A stretch of 24,777 bases of DNA from Nemertoderma westbladi (Eukaryota > Xenacoelomorpha > Nemertodermatida > Nemertodermatidae), in the NCBI GenBank assembly GCA_032718475.1, contig JAUCBJ010003473.1, positions 1-24,777 on the forward strand, read 5' to 3'. The position numbers and the translations under genes are program-made. A model generated the notes under the pieces. The model did no database searches, was not told the origin of the DNA, and was given only the letters and a program-made list of their open reading frames with translations. Shown piece by piece: positions 1-14,726 of this stretch (positions are counted from its first letter, which is position 1; every line of letters starts with the position of its first letter).

Positions 1-1562
1 AAAAAAAAGGGATTCACTCACATAACACACACTTCGTTGTAGTAAGGGATTCACTCACATAACACCCACGTCGTTGTGCATACATAGTAAGGGATTCACT
101 CACATAACACCCACTTCGTCGTAGTAAGGAATTCACTCACATAACACCCACTTCGTTGTAGTAAGGGATTCACTCACATAACACCCACTTCGTTGTGCTT
201 AGTACGGGATTCACTCACATAACACCCACTTCGTTGTAGTAAGGGATTCACTCACATAACACCCACTTCGTTGTACATAGTACGGGATTCACTCACATAA
301 CACCCACTTCGTTGTACATAGTACGGGATTCACTCACATAACACCCACTTCGTTGTAGTAAGGGATTCACTCACATAACACCCACTTAGTTGTGCATAGT
401 ACGGGATTCACTCACATAACACCCACTTCGTTGTAGTAAGGGATTCACTCACATAACACCCACTTCGTTGTACATAGTACGGGATTCACTCACATAACAC
501 CCACTTCGTTGTACATAGTACGGGATTCACTCACATAACACCCACTTCGTTGTAGTAAGGGATTCACTCACATAACACCCACTTCGTTGTACATAGTACG
601 GGATTCACTCACATAACACCCACTTCGTTGTACATAGTACGGGACGGGATTCACTCACATAACACCCACTTCGTTGTACATAGTACGGGATTCACTCACA
701 TAACACCCACTTCGTTGTAGTAAGGGATTCACTCACATAACACCCACTTCGTTGTACATAGTACGGGATGGGATTCACTCACATAACACCCACTTCGTTG
801 TACATAGTACGGGACGGGATTCACTCACATAACACCCACTTCGTTGTACATAGTACGGGATTCACTCACATAACACCCACTTCGTTGTAGTAAGGGATTC
901 ACTCACATAACACCCACTTCGTTGTAGTAAGAGATTAACACACATAACACCCACTTCGTTGTAGTAAGGGATTCACTCACATAACACCCACTTCGTTGTA
1001 GTAAGGGATTCACTCACATAACACCCACTTCGTTGTAGTAAGGGATTCACTCACATAACACCCACTTCGTTGTACATAGTACGGGACGGGATTCACTCAC
1101 ATAACACCCACTTCGTTGTACATAGTACGGGATTCACTCACATAACACCCACTTCGTTGTAGTAAGGGATTCACTCACATAACACCCACTTCGTTGTAGT
1201 AAGGGATTCACTCACATAACACCCACTTAGTTGTGCATAGTACGGGATTCACTCACATAACACCCACTTCGTTGTAGTAAGGGATTCACTCACATAACAC
1301 CCACTTCGTTGTGCATAGTACGGGATTCACTCACATAACACCCACTTCGTTGTAGTAAGGGATTCACTCACATAACACCCACTTCGTTGTACATAGTACG
1401 GGATTCACTCACATAACACCCACTTCGTTGTACATAGTACGGGATTCACTCACATAACACCCACTTCGTTGTACATAGTACGGGATTCTCTCACATAACA
1501 CCCACTTCGTTGTACATAGTACGGGATTCACTCACATAACACCCACTTCGTTGTACATAGTA

Positions 1563-4320
1563 CGGGATTCACTCACATAACACCCACTTCGTTGTAGTAA
1601 GGGATTCACTCACATAACACCCACTTAGTTGTGCATAGTACGGGATTCACTCACATAACACCCACTTCGTTGTAGTAAGGGATTCACTCACATAACACCC
1701 ACTTCGTTGTACATAGTACGGGATTCACTCACATAACACCCACTTCGTTGTACATAGTAAGGGATTCACTCACATAACACCCACTTCGTTGTAGTAAGGG
1801 ATTCACTCACATAACACCCACTTCGTTGTACATAGTACGGGATTCACTCACATAACACCCACTTCGTTGTAGTAAGGGATTCACTCACATAACACACACT
1901 TCGTTGTAGTAAGGGATTCACTCACATAACACCCACTTCGTTGTGCATACATAGTAAGGGATTCACTCACATAACACCCACTTCGTCGTAGTAAGGAATT
2001 CACTCACATAACACCCACTTCGTTGTAGTAAGGGATTCACTCACATAACACCCACTTCGTTGTGCATAGTACGGGATTCACTCACATAACACCCACTTCG
2101 TTGTAGTAAGGGATTCACTCACATAACACCCACTTCGTTGTACATAGTACGGGATTCACTCACATAACACCCACTTCGTTGTACATAGTACGGGATTCAC
2201 TCACATAACACCCACTTCGTTGTAGTAAGGGATTCACTCACATAACACCCACTTAGTTGTGCATAGTACGGGATTCACTCACATAACACCCACTTCGTTG
2301 TAGTAAGGGATTCACTCACATAACACCCACTTCGTTGTACATAGTACGGGATTCACTCACATAACACCCACTTCGTTGTACATAGTACGGGATTCACTCA
2401 CATAACACCCACTTCGTTGTAGTAAGGGATTCACTCACATAACACCCACTTCGTTGTACATCGTACGGGATTCACTCACATAACACCCACTTCGTTGTAC
2501 ATAGTACGGGACGGGATTCACTCACATAACACCCACTTCGTTGTACATAGTACGGGATTCACTCACATAACACCCACTTCGTTGTAGTAAGGGATTCACT
2601 CACATAACACCCACTTCGTTGTAGTAAGAGATTAACACACATAACACCCACTTCGTTGTAGTAAGGGATTCACTCACATAACACCCACTTCGTTGTAGTA
2701 AGGGATTCACTCACATAACACCCACTTCGTTGTAGTAAGGGATTCACTCACATAACACCCACTTCGTTGTACATAGTACGGGACGGGATTCACTCACATA
2801 ACACCCACTTCGTTGTACATAGTACGGGATTCACTCACATAACACCCACTTCGTTGTAGTAAGGGATTCACTCACATAACACCCACTTCGTTGTAGTAAG
2901 GGATTCACTCACATAACACCCACTTAGTTGTGCATAGTACGGGATTCACTCACATAACACCCACTTCGTTGTAGTAAGGGATTCACTCACATAACACCCA
3001 CTTCGTTGTACATAGTACGGGATTCACTCACATAACACCCACTTCGTTGTACATAGTAAGGGATTCACTCACATAACACCCACTTCGTTGTAGTAAGGGA
3101 TTCACTCACATAACACCCACTTCGTTGTACATAGTACGGGATTCACTCACATAACACCCACTTCGTTGTAGTAAGGGATTCACTCACATAACACACACTT
3201 CGTTGTAGTAAGGGATTCACTCACATAACACCCACTTCGTTGTGCATACATAGTAAGGGATTCACTCACATAACACCCACTTCGTCGTAGTAAGGAATTC
3301 ACTCACATAACACCCACTTCGTTGTAGTAAGGGATTCACTCACATAACACCCACTTCGTTGTGCATAGTACGGGATTCACTCACATAACACCCACTTCGT
3401 TGTAGTAAGGGATTCACTCACATAACACCCACTTCGTTGTACATAGTACGGGATTCACTCACATAACACCCACTTCGTTGTACATAGTACGGGATTCACT
3501 CACATAACACCCACTTCGTTGTAGTAAGGGATTCACTCACATAACACCCACTTAGTTGTGCATAGTACGGGATTCACTCACATAACACCCACTTCGTTGT
3601 AGTAAGGGATTCACTCACATAACACCCACTTCGTTGTACATAGTACGGGATTCACTCACATAACACCCACTTCGTTGTACATAGTACGGGATTCACTCAC
3701 ATAACACCCACTTCGTTGTAGTAAGGGATTCACTCACATAACACCCACTTCGTTGTACATCGTACGGGATTCACTCACATAACACCCACTTCGTTGTACA
3801 TAGTACGGGACGGGATTCACTCACATAACACCCACTTCGTTGTACATAGTACGGGATTCACTCACATAACACCCACTTCGTTGTAGTAAGGGATTCACTC
3901 ACATAACACCCACTTCGTTGTAGTAAGAGATTAACACACATAACACCCACTTCGTTGTAGTAAGGGATTCACTCACATAACACCCACTTCGTTGTAGTAA
4001 GGGATTCACTCACATAACACCCACTTCGTTGTAGTAAGGGATTCACTCACATAACACCCACTTCGTTGTACATAGTACGGGACGGGATTCACTCACATAA
4101 CACCCACTTCGTTGTACATAGTACGGGATTCACTCACATAACACCCACTTCGTTGTAGTAAGGGATTCACTCACATAACACCCACTTCGTTGTAGTAAGG
4201 GATTCACTCACATAACACCCACTTAGTTGTGCATAGTACGGGATTCACTCACATAACACCCACTTCGTTGTAGTAAGGGATTCACTCACATAACACCCAC
4301 TTCGTTGTGCATAGTACGGG
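1563..4320. repeat. 1,299-bp higher-order repeat
   Basis: Rare variants recur at a fixed 1,299-bp offset inside the satellite. The ACTTAG variant lies at 1623, 2922 and 4221, and again at 2251 and 3550. The AACACACACT variant lies at 1891 and 3190. The AGAGATTAACAC variant lies at 2627 and 3926, and the ACATCG linker variant at 2458 and 3757. The match begins near 1563 and breaks near 4320, giving two full copies and a partial third. Only single-base differences were noticed between the copies I compared. Confidence 0.9.
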
Positions 4321-6439
4321 ATTCACTCACATAACACCCACTTCGTTGTAGTAAGGGATTCACTCACATAACACCCACTTCGTTGTACATAGTACGGGAT
4401 TCACTCACATAACACCCACTTCGTTGTACATAGTACGGGATTCACTCACATAACACCCACTTCGTTGTACATAGTACGGGATTCTCTCACATAACACCCA
4501 CTTCGTTGTACATAGTACGGGATTCACTGACATAACACCCACTTCGTTGTACATAGTACGGGATTCACTCACATAACACCCACTTCGTTGTAGTAAGGGA
4601 TTCACTCACATAACACCCACTTAGTTGTGCATAGTACGGGATTCACTCACATAACACCCACTTCGTTGTAGTAAGGGATTCACTCACATAACACCCACTT
4701 CGTTGTACATAGTACGGGATTCACTCACATAACACCCACTTCGTTGTACATAGTACGGGATTCACTCACATAACACCCACTTCGTTGTAGTAAGGGATTC
4801 ACTCACATAACACCCACTTCGTTGTACATAGTACGGGATTCACTCACATAACACCCACTTCGTTGTACATAGTACGGGACGGGATTCCCTCACATAACAC
4901 CCACTTCGTTGTACATAGTACGGGACGGGATTCACTCACATAACACCCACTTCGTTGTACATAGTACGGGATTCACTCACATAACACCCACTTCGTTGTA
5001 GTAAGGGATTCACTCACATAACACCCACTTCGTTGTACATAGTACGGGATGGGATTCACTCACATAACACCCACTTCGTTGTACATAGTACGGGACGGGA
5101 TTCACTCACATAACACCCACTTCGTTGTACATAGTACGGGATTCACTCACATAACACCCACTTCGTTGTAGTAAGGGATTCACTCACATAACACCCACTT
5201 CGTTGTAGTAAGAGATTAACACACATAACACCCACTTCGTTGTAGTAAGGGATTCACTCACATAACACCCACTTCGTTGTAGTAAGGGATTCACTCACAT
5301 AACACCCACTTCGTTGTAGTAAGGGATTCACTCACATAACACCCACTTCGTTGTACATAGTACGGGACGGGATTCACTCACATAACACCCACTTCGTTGT
5401 ACATAGTACGGGATTCACTCACATAACACCCACTTCGTTGTAGTAAGGGATTCACTCACATAACACCCACTTCGTTGTAGTAAGGGATTCACTCACATAA
5501 CACCCACTTAGTTGTGCATAGTACGGGATTCACTCACATAACACCCACTTCGTTGTACATAGTACGGGACGGGATTCACTCACATAACACCCACTTCGTT
5601 GTGCATAGTACGGGATTCACTCACATAACACCCACTTCGTTGTAGTAAGGGATTCACTCACATAACACCCACTTCGTTGTACATAGTACGGGATTCACTC
5701 ACATAACACCCACTTCGTTGTAGTAAGGGATTCACTCACATAACACCCACTTCGTTGTACATAGTACGGGATTCACTCACATAACACCCACTTCGTTGTA
5801 GTAAGGGATTCACTCACATAACACCCACTTCGTTGTACATAGTACGGAATTCACTCACATAACACCCACTTCGTTGTAGTAAGGGATTCACTCACATAAC
5901 ACCCACTTCGTTGTACATAGTACGGAATTCACTCACATAACACCCACTTCGTTGTAGTAAGGGATTCACTCACATAACACCCACTTCGTTGTACATAGTA
6001 CGGGATTCACTCACATAACACCCACTTCGTTGTACATAGTACGGGATTCTCTCACATAACATCCACTTCGTTGTACATAGTACGGGATTCACTCACATAA
6101 CACCCACTTCGTTGTACATAGTACGGGATTCACTCACATAACACCCACTTCGTTGTAGTAAGGGATTCACTCACATAACACCCACTTAGTTGTGCATAGT
6201 ACGGGATTCACTCACATAACACCCACTTCGTTGTAGTAAGGGATTCACTCACATAACACCCACTTCGTTGTACATAGTACGGGATTCACTCACATAACAC
6301 CCACTTCGTTGTACATAGTAAGGGATTCACTCACATAACACCCACTTCGTTGTAGTAAGGGATTCACTCACATAACACCCACTTCGTTGTAGTAAGGGAT
6401 TCACTCACATAACACCCACTTCGTTGTACATAGTACGGG

Positions 6440-7763
6440 ATTCACTCACATAACACCCACTTCGTTGTGCATAGTACGGGATTCACTCACATAACACCCA
6501 CTTCGTTGTAGTAAGGGATTCACTCACATAACACACACTTCGTTGTAGTAAGGGATTCACTCACATAACACCCACTTCGTTGTGCATACATAGTAAGGGA
6601 TTCACTCACATAACACCCACTTCGTCGTAGTAAGGAATTCACTCACATAACACCCACTTCGTTGTAGTAAGGGATTCACTCACATAACACCCACTTCGTT
6701 GTGCATAGTACGGGATTCACTCACATAACACCCACTTCGTTGTAGTAAGGGATTCACTCACATAACACCCACTTCGTTGTACATAGTACGGGATTCACTC
6801 ACATAACACCCACTTCGTTGTACATAGTACGGGATTCACTCACATAACACCCACTTCGTTGTAGTAAGGGATTCACTCACATAACACCCACTTAGTTGTG
6901 CATAGTACGGGATTCACTCACATAACACCCACTTCGTTGTAGTAAGGGATTCACTCACATAACACCCACTTCGTTGTACATAGTACGGGATTCACTCACA
7001 TAACACCCACTTCGTTGTACATAGTACGGGATTCACTCACATAACACCCACTTCGTTGTAGTAAGGGATTCACTCACATAACACCCACTTCGTTGTACAT
7101 AGTACGGGATTCACTCACATAACACCCACTTCGTTGTAGTAAGGGATTCACTCACATAACACACACTTCGTTGTAGTAAGGGATTCACTCACATAACACC
7201 CACTTCGTTGTGCATACATAGTAAGGGATTCACTCACATAACACCCACTTCGTCGTAGTAAGGAATTCACTCACATAACACCCACTTCGTTGTAGTAAGG
7301 GATTCACTCACATAACACCCACTTCGTTGTGCATAGTACGGGATTCACTCACATAACACCCACTTCGTTGTAGTAAGGGATTCACTCACATAACACCCAC
7401 TTCGTTGTACATAGTACGGGATTCACTCACATAACACCCACTTCGTTGTACATAGTACGGGATTCACTCACATAACACCCACTTCGTTGTAGTAAGGGAT
7501 TCACTCACATAACACCCACTTAGTTGTGCATAGTACGGGATTCACTCACATAACACCCACTTCGTTGTAGTAAGGGATTCACTCACATAACACCCACTTC
7601 GTTGTACATAGTACGGGATTCACTCACATAACACCCACTTCGTTGTACATAGTACGGGATTCACTCACATAACACCCACTTCGTTGTAGTAAGGGATTCA
7701 CTCACATAACACCCACTTCGTTGTACATCGTACGGGATTCACTCACATAACACCCACTTCGTT
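6440..7763. repeat. 628-bp tandem higher-order repeat
   Basis: Three independent markers repeat at an offset of exactly 628 bp: AACACACACT at 6530 and 7158, TGTGCATACA at 6581 and 7209, and ACTTAG at 6890 and 7518. The match runs from about 6440 to 7135 in the first copy. One linker differs (ACATAG in the first copy, ACATCG in the second), so the second copy is not a pure assembly duplicate of the first. The second copy also matches the 3190-3870 region at a 3,968-bp offset. Confidence 0.88.
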
Positions 7764-10283
7764 GTACATAGTACGGGACGGGATTCACTCACATAACACC
7801 CACTTCGTTGTACATAGTACGGGATTCACTCACATAACACCCACTTCGTTGTAGTAAGGGATTCACTCACATAACACCCACTTCGTTGTACATAGTACGG
7901 GATGGGATTCACTCACATAACACCCACTTCGTTGTACATAGTACGGGACGGGATTCACTCACATAACACCCACTTCGTTGTACATAGTACGGGATTCACT
8001 CACATAACACCCACTTCGTTGTAGTAAGGGATTCACTCACATAACACCCACTTCGTTGTAGTAAGAGATTAACACACATAACACCCACTTCGTTGTAGTA
8101 AGGGATTCACTCACATAACACCCACTTCGTTGTAGTAAGGGATTCACTCACATAACACCCACTTCGTTGTAGTAAGGGATTCACTCACATAACACCCACT
8201 TCGTTGTACATAGTACGGGACGGGATTCACTCACATAACACCCACTTCGTTGTACATAGTACGGGATTCACTCACATAACACCCACTTCGTTGTAGTAAG
8301 GGATTCACTCACATAACACCCACTTCGTTGTAGTAAGGGATTCACTCACATAACACCCACTTAGTTGTGCATAGTACGGGATTCACTCACATAACACCCA
8401 CTTCGTTGTAGTAAGGGATTCACTCACATAACACCCACTTCGTTGTGCATAGTACGGGATTCACTCACATAACACCCACTTCGTTGTAGTAAGGGATTCA
8501 CTCACATAACACCCACTTCGTTGTACATAGTACGGGATTCACTCACATAACACCCACTTCGTTGTACATAGTACGGGATTCACTCACATAACACCCACTT
8601 CGTTGTACATAGTACGGGATTCTCTCACATAACACCCACTTCGTTGTACATAGTACGGGATTCACTCACATAACACCCACTTCGTTGTACATAGTACGGG
8701 ATTCACTCACATAACACCCACTTCGTTGTAGTAAGGGATTCACTCACATAACACCCACTTCGTTGTACATAGTACGGGATTCACTCACATAACACCCACT
8801 TCGTTGTACATAGTACGGGATTCACTCACATAACACCCACTTCGTTGTAGTAAGGGATTCACTCACATAACACCCACTTCGTTGTACATAGTACGGGATT
8901 CACTCACATAACACCCACTTCGTCGTAGTAAGGGATTCACTCACATAACACCCACTTCGTTGTAGTTAGGGATTCACTCACATAACACCCACTTCGTTGT
9001 AGTAAGGGATTCACTCACATAACACCCACTTCGTTGTACATAGTACGGGATGGGATTCACTCACATAACACCCACTTCGTTGTACATAGTACGGGACGGG
9101 ATTCCCTCACATAACACCCACTTCGTTGTACATAGTACGGGATTCACTCACATAACACCCACTTCGTTGTAGTAAGGGATTCACTCACATAACACCCACT
9201 TAGTTGTGCATAGTACGGGATTCACTCACATAACACCCACTTCGTTGTAGTAAGGGATTCACTCACATAACACCCACTTCGTTGTACATAGTACGGGATT
9301 CACTCACATAACACCCACTTCGTTGTACATAGTACGGGATTCACTCACATAACACCCACTTCGTTGTAGTACGGGATTCACTCACATAACACCCACTTCG
9401 TTGTACATAGTACGGGATTCACTCACATAACACCCACTTCGTTGTAGTACGGGATTCACTCACATAACACCCACTTCGTTGTACATAGTACGGGATTCAC
9501 TCACATAACACCCACTTCGTTGTAGTACGGAATTCACTCACATAACACCCACTTCGTTGTACATAGTACGGGATTCACTCACATAACACCCACTTCGTTG
9601 TACATAGTAAGGGATTCACTCACATAACACCCACTTCGTTGTAGTAAGGGATTCACTCACATAACACCCACTTCGTTGTACATAGTACGGGATTCACTCA
9701 CATAACACCCACTTCGTTGTAGTAAGGGATTCACTCACATAACACACACTTCGTTGTAGTAAGGGATTCACTCACATAACACCCACTTCGTTGTACATAG
9801 TACGGGATTCACTCACATAACACCCACTTCGTTGTAGTAAGGGATTCACTCACATAACACACACTTCGTTGTAGTAAGGGATTCACTCACATAACACCCA
9901 CTTCGTTGTACATAGTACGGGATTCACTCACATAACACCCACTTCGTTGTACATAGTACGGGATTCACTCACATAACACCCACTTCGTTGTACATAGTAC
10001 GGGATTCACTCACATAACACCCACGTCGTTGTGCATACATAGTAAGGGATTCACTCACATAACACCCACTTCGTCGTAGTAAGGAATTCACTCACATAAC
10101 ACCCACTTCGTTGTAGTAAGGGATTCACTCACATAACACCCACTTCGTTGTACATAGTACGGGATTCACTCACATAACACCCACGTCGTTGTGCATACAT
10201 AGTAAGGGATTCACTCACATAACACCCACTTCGTTGTAGTAAGGGATTCACTCACATAACACCCACTTCGTTGTACATAGTAC

Positions 10284-11887
10284 GGGATTCACTCACATAA
10301 CACCCACTTCGTTGTACATAGTACGGGATTCACTCACATAACACCCACTTCGTTGTAGTAAGGGATTCACTCACATAACACCCACTTAGTTGTGCATAGT
10401 ACGGGATTCACTCACATAACACCCACTTCGTTGTAGTAAGGGATTCACTCACATAACACCCACTTCGTTGTACATAGTACGGGATTCACTCACATAACAC
10501 CCACTTCGTTGTACATAGTACGGGATTCACTCACATAACACCCACTTCGTTGTAGTAAGGGATTCACTCACATAACACCCACTTCGTTGTACATAGTACG
10601 GGATTAACTCACATAACACCCACTTCGTTGTACATAGTACCTGACGGGATTCACTCACATAACACCCACTTCGTTGTACATAGTACGGGATTCACTCACA
10701 TAACACCCACTTCGTTGTAGTAAGGGATTCACTCACATAACACCCACTTCGTTGTACATAGTACGGGATGGGATTCACTCACATAACACCCACTTCGTTG
10801 TACATAGTACGGGACGGGATTCACTCACATAACACCCACTTCGTTGTACATAGTACGGGATTCACTCACATAACACCCACTTCGTTGTAGTAAGGGATTC
10901 ACTCACATAACACCCACTTCGTTGTAGTAAGAGATTAACACACATAACACCCACTTCGTTGTAGTAAGGGATTCACTCACATAACACCCACTTCGTTGTA
11001 GTAAGGGATTCACTCACATAACACCCACTTCGTTGTAGTAAGGGATTCACTCACATAACACCCACTTCGTTGTACATAGTACGGGACGGGATTCACTCAC
11101 ATAACACCCACTTCGTTGTACATAGTACGGGATTCACTCACATAACACCCACTTCGTTGTAGTAAGGGATTCACTCACATAACACCCACTTAGTTGTGCA
11201 TAGTACGGGATTCACTCACATAACACCCACTTCGTTGTAGTAAGGGATTCACTCACATAACACCCACTTCGTTGTACATAGTACGGGATTCACTTACATA
11301 ACACCCACTTCGTTGTACATAGTACGGGATTCACTCACATAACACCCACTTCGTTGTAGTAAGGGATTCACTCACATAACACCCACTTCGTTGTACATAG
11401 TACGGGATTCACTCACATAACACCCACTTCGTTGTACATAGTACCTGACGGGATTCACTCACATAACACCCACTTCGTTGTACATAGTACGGGATTCACT
11501 CACATAACACCCACTTCGTTGTAGTAAGGGATTCACTCACATAACACCCACTTCGTTGTACATAGTACGGGATGGGATTCACTCACATAACACCCACTTC
11601 ATTGTACATAGTACGGGACGGGATTCACTCACATAACACCCACTTCGTTGTACATAGTACGGGATTCACTCACATAACACCCACTTCGTTGTAGTAAGGG
11701 ATTCACTCACATAACACCCACTTCGTTGTAGTAAGAGATTAACACACATAACACCCACTTCGTTGTAGTAAGGGATTCACTCACATAACACCCACTTCGT
11801 TGTAGTAAGGGATTCACTCACATAACACCCACTTCGTTGTAGTAAGGGATTCACTCACATAACACCCACTTCGTTGTACATAGTACG
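10284..11887. repeat. 804-bp tandem higher-order repeat
   Basis: Two almost exactly adjacent copies with an 804-bp period. Markers are ACTTAG at 10384 and 11188, the unique CTGAC linker variant at 10641 and 11445, and AGAGATTAACAC at 10930 and 11734. The match begins near 10284 and ends near 11887, so the pair fills 2 x 804 bp. Small private differences exist, such as GGGATTAACTC in the first copy (about 10602) and CACTTCATTG in the second (about 11595). These argue for real divergence after duplication. Confidence 0.88.
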
Positions 11888-13080
11888 GGATTCACTCACA
11901 TAACACCCACTTCGTTGTAGTACGGAATTCACTCACATAACACCCACTTCGTTGTACATAGTACGGGATTCACTCACATAACACCCACTTCGTTGTACAT
12001 AGTAAGGGATTCACTCACATAACACCCACTTCGTTGTAGTAAGGGATTCACTCACATAACACCCACTTCGTTGTACATAGTACGGGATTCACTCACATAA
12101 CACCCACTTCGTTGTAGTAAGGGATTCACTCACATAACACACACTTCGTTGTAGTAAGGGATTCACTCACATAACACCCACGTCGTTGTGCATACATAGT
12201 AAGGGATTCACTCACATAACACCCACTTCGTCGTAGTAAGTGATTCACTCACATAACACCCATTTCGTTGTACATAGTACGGGATTCACTCACATAACAC
12301 CCACTTCGTTGTACATAGTACGGGATTCACTCACATAACACCCACTTCGTTGTACATAGTACGGGATTCTCTCACATAACACCCACTTCGTTGTACATAG
12401 TACGGGATTCACTCACATAACACCCACTTCGTTGTGCATAGTACGGGATTCACTCACATAACACCCACTTCGTTGTAGTACGGGATTCTCTCACATAACA
12501 CCCACTTCGTTGTACATAGTACGGGATTCTCTCACATAACACCCACTTCGTTGTACATAGTACGGGATTCACTCACATAACACCCACTTCGTTGTAGTAA
12601 TGGATTCACTCACATAACACCCACTTCGTTGTACATAGTACGGGATTCACTCACATAACACCCACTTCGTTGTACATAGTACGGGATTCACTCACATAAC
12701 ACCCACTTCGTTGTGCATAGTAAGGGATTCACTCACATAACACCCACTTCGTTGTGCATAGTACGGGATTCTCTCACATAACACCCACTTCGTTGTACAT
12801 AGTAAGGGATTCACTCACATAACACCCACTTCGTTGTGCATAGTACGGGATTCTCTCACATAACACCCACTTCGTTGTACATAGTACGGGATTCTCTCAC
12901 ATAACACCCACTTCGTTGTACATAGTACGGGATTCACTCACATAACACCCACTTCGTTGTAGTAATGGATTCACTCACATAACACCCACTTCGTTGTACA
13001 TAGTACGGGATTCACTCACATAACACCCACTTCGTTGTACATAGTACGGGATTCACTCACATAACACCCACTTCGTTGTG

Positions 13081-14726
13081 CATAGTAAGGGATTCACTCA
13101 CATAACACCCACTTCGTTGTGCATAGTACGGGATTCTCTCACATAACACCCACTTCGTTGTACATAGTACGGGATTCACTCACATAACACCCACTTCGTT
13201 GTAGTAAGGGATTCACTCACATAACACCCTTGTGCATAGTACGGGATCCATTCACATAACACCCACTTCGTTGTAGTAAGGGATTCACTCACATAACACC
13301 CTTGTGCATAGTACGGGATTCATTCACATAACACCCACTTCGTTGTAGTAAGGGATTCACTCACATAACACCCTTGTGCATAGTACGGGATTCACTCACA
13401 TAACACCCACTTCGTTGTACATAGTACGGGATTCACTCACATAACACCCACTTCGTTGTACATAGTACGGGATTCACTCACATAACACCCACTTCGTTGT
13501 GCATAGTACGGGATTCACTCACATAACACCCACTTCGTCGTAGTAAGGGATTCACTCACATAACACCCACTTCGTTGTGCATAGTACGGGATTCTCTCAC
13601 ATAACACCCACTTCGTTGTACATAGTACGGGATTCACTCACATAACACCCACTTCGTTGTACATAGTACGGGATTCACTCACATAACACCCACTTCGTTG
13701 TACATAGTAAGGGATTCACTCACATAACACCCACTTCTTTGTAGTAAGGGATTCACTCACATAACACCCACTTCGTTGTGCATAGTACGGGATTCTCTCA
13801 CATAACACCCACTTCGTTGTACATAGTACGGGATTCTCTCACATAACACCCACTTCGTTGTGCATAGTACGGGATTCACTCACATAACACCCACTTCGTT
13901 GTACATAGTACGGGATTCTCTCACATAACACCCACTTCGTTGTACATAGTACGGGATTCACTCACATAACACCCACTTCGTTGTAGTAAGGGATTCACTC
14001 ACATAACACCCTTGTGCATAGTACGGGATTCATTCACATAACACCCACTTCGTTGTAGTAAGGGATTCACTCACATAACACCCTTGTGCATAGTACGGGA
14101 TTCATTCACATAACACCCACTTCGTTGTAGTAAGGGATTCACTCACATAACACCCTTGTGCATAGTACGGGATTCACTCACATAACACCCACTTCGTTGT
14201 ACATAGTACGGGATTCACTCACATAACACCCACTTCGTTGTACATAGTACGGGATTCACTCACATAACACCCACTTCGTTGTGCATAGTACGGGATTCAC
14301 TCACATAACACCCACTTCGTCGTAGTAAGGGATTCACTCACATAACACCCACTTCGTTGTGCATAGTACGGGATTCTCTCACATAACACCCACTTCGTTG
14401 TACATAGTACGGGATTCACTCACATAACACCCACTTCGTTGTACATAGTACGGGATTCACTCACATAACACCCACTTCGTTGTACATAGTAAGGGATTCA
14501 CTCACATAACACCCACTTCTTTGTAGTAAGGGATTCACTCACATAACACCCACTTCGTTGTGCATAGTACGGGATTCTCTCACATAACACCCACTTCGTT
14601 GTACATAGTACGGGATTCTCTCACATAACACCCACTTCGTTGTGCATAGTACGGGATTCACTCACATAACACCCACTTCGTTGTACATAGTACGGGATTC
14701 TCTCACATAACACCCACTTCGTTGTA
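13081..14726. repeat. 782-bp higher-order repeat with short 35-bp units
   Basis: Each copy carries three successive shortened units (CACCCTTGTGC, missing ACTTCG) spaced 72 bp apart, a 35+37 dimer. They lie at 13225, 13297 and 13369, and again at 14007, 14079 and 14151, all at an offset of 782 bp. The ACTTCTTTG variant follows at 13731 and 14513 with the same offset and reappears alone at 16466. One base differs between the copies of the first short unit (GGGATCCATTC against GGGATTCATTC). The two copies overlap at their margins, about 13081-13944 and 13863-14726. Confidence 0.88.

Noticed and set aside
4405-4605. Open frame inside the satellite on the minus strand
   Set aside because: Its peptide is a three-frame reading of the 41-bp unit, so it repeats every 41 residues. 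There is no independent coding signal.
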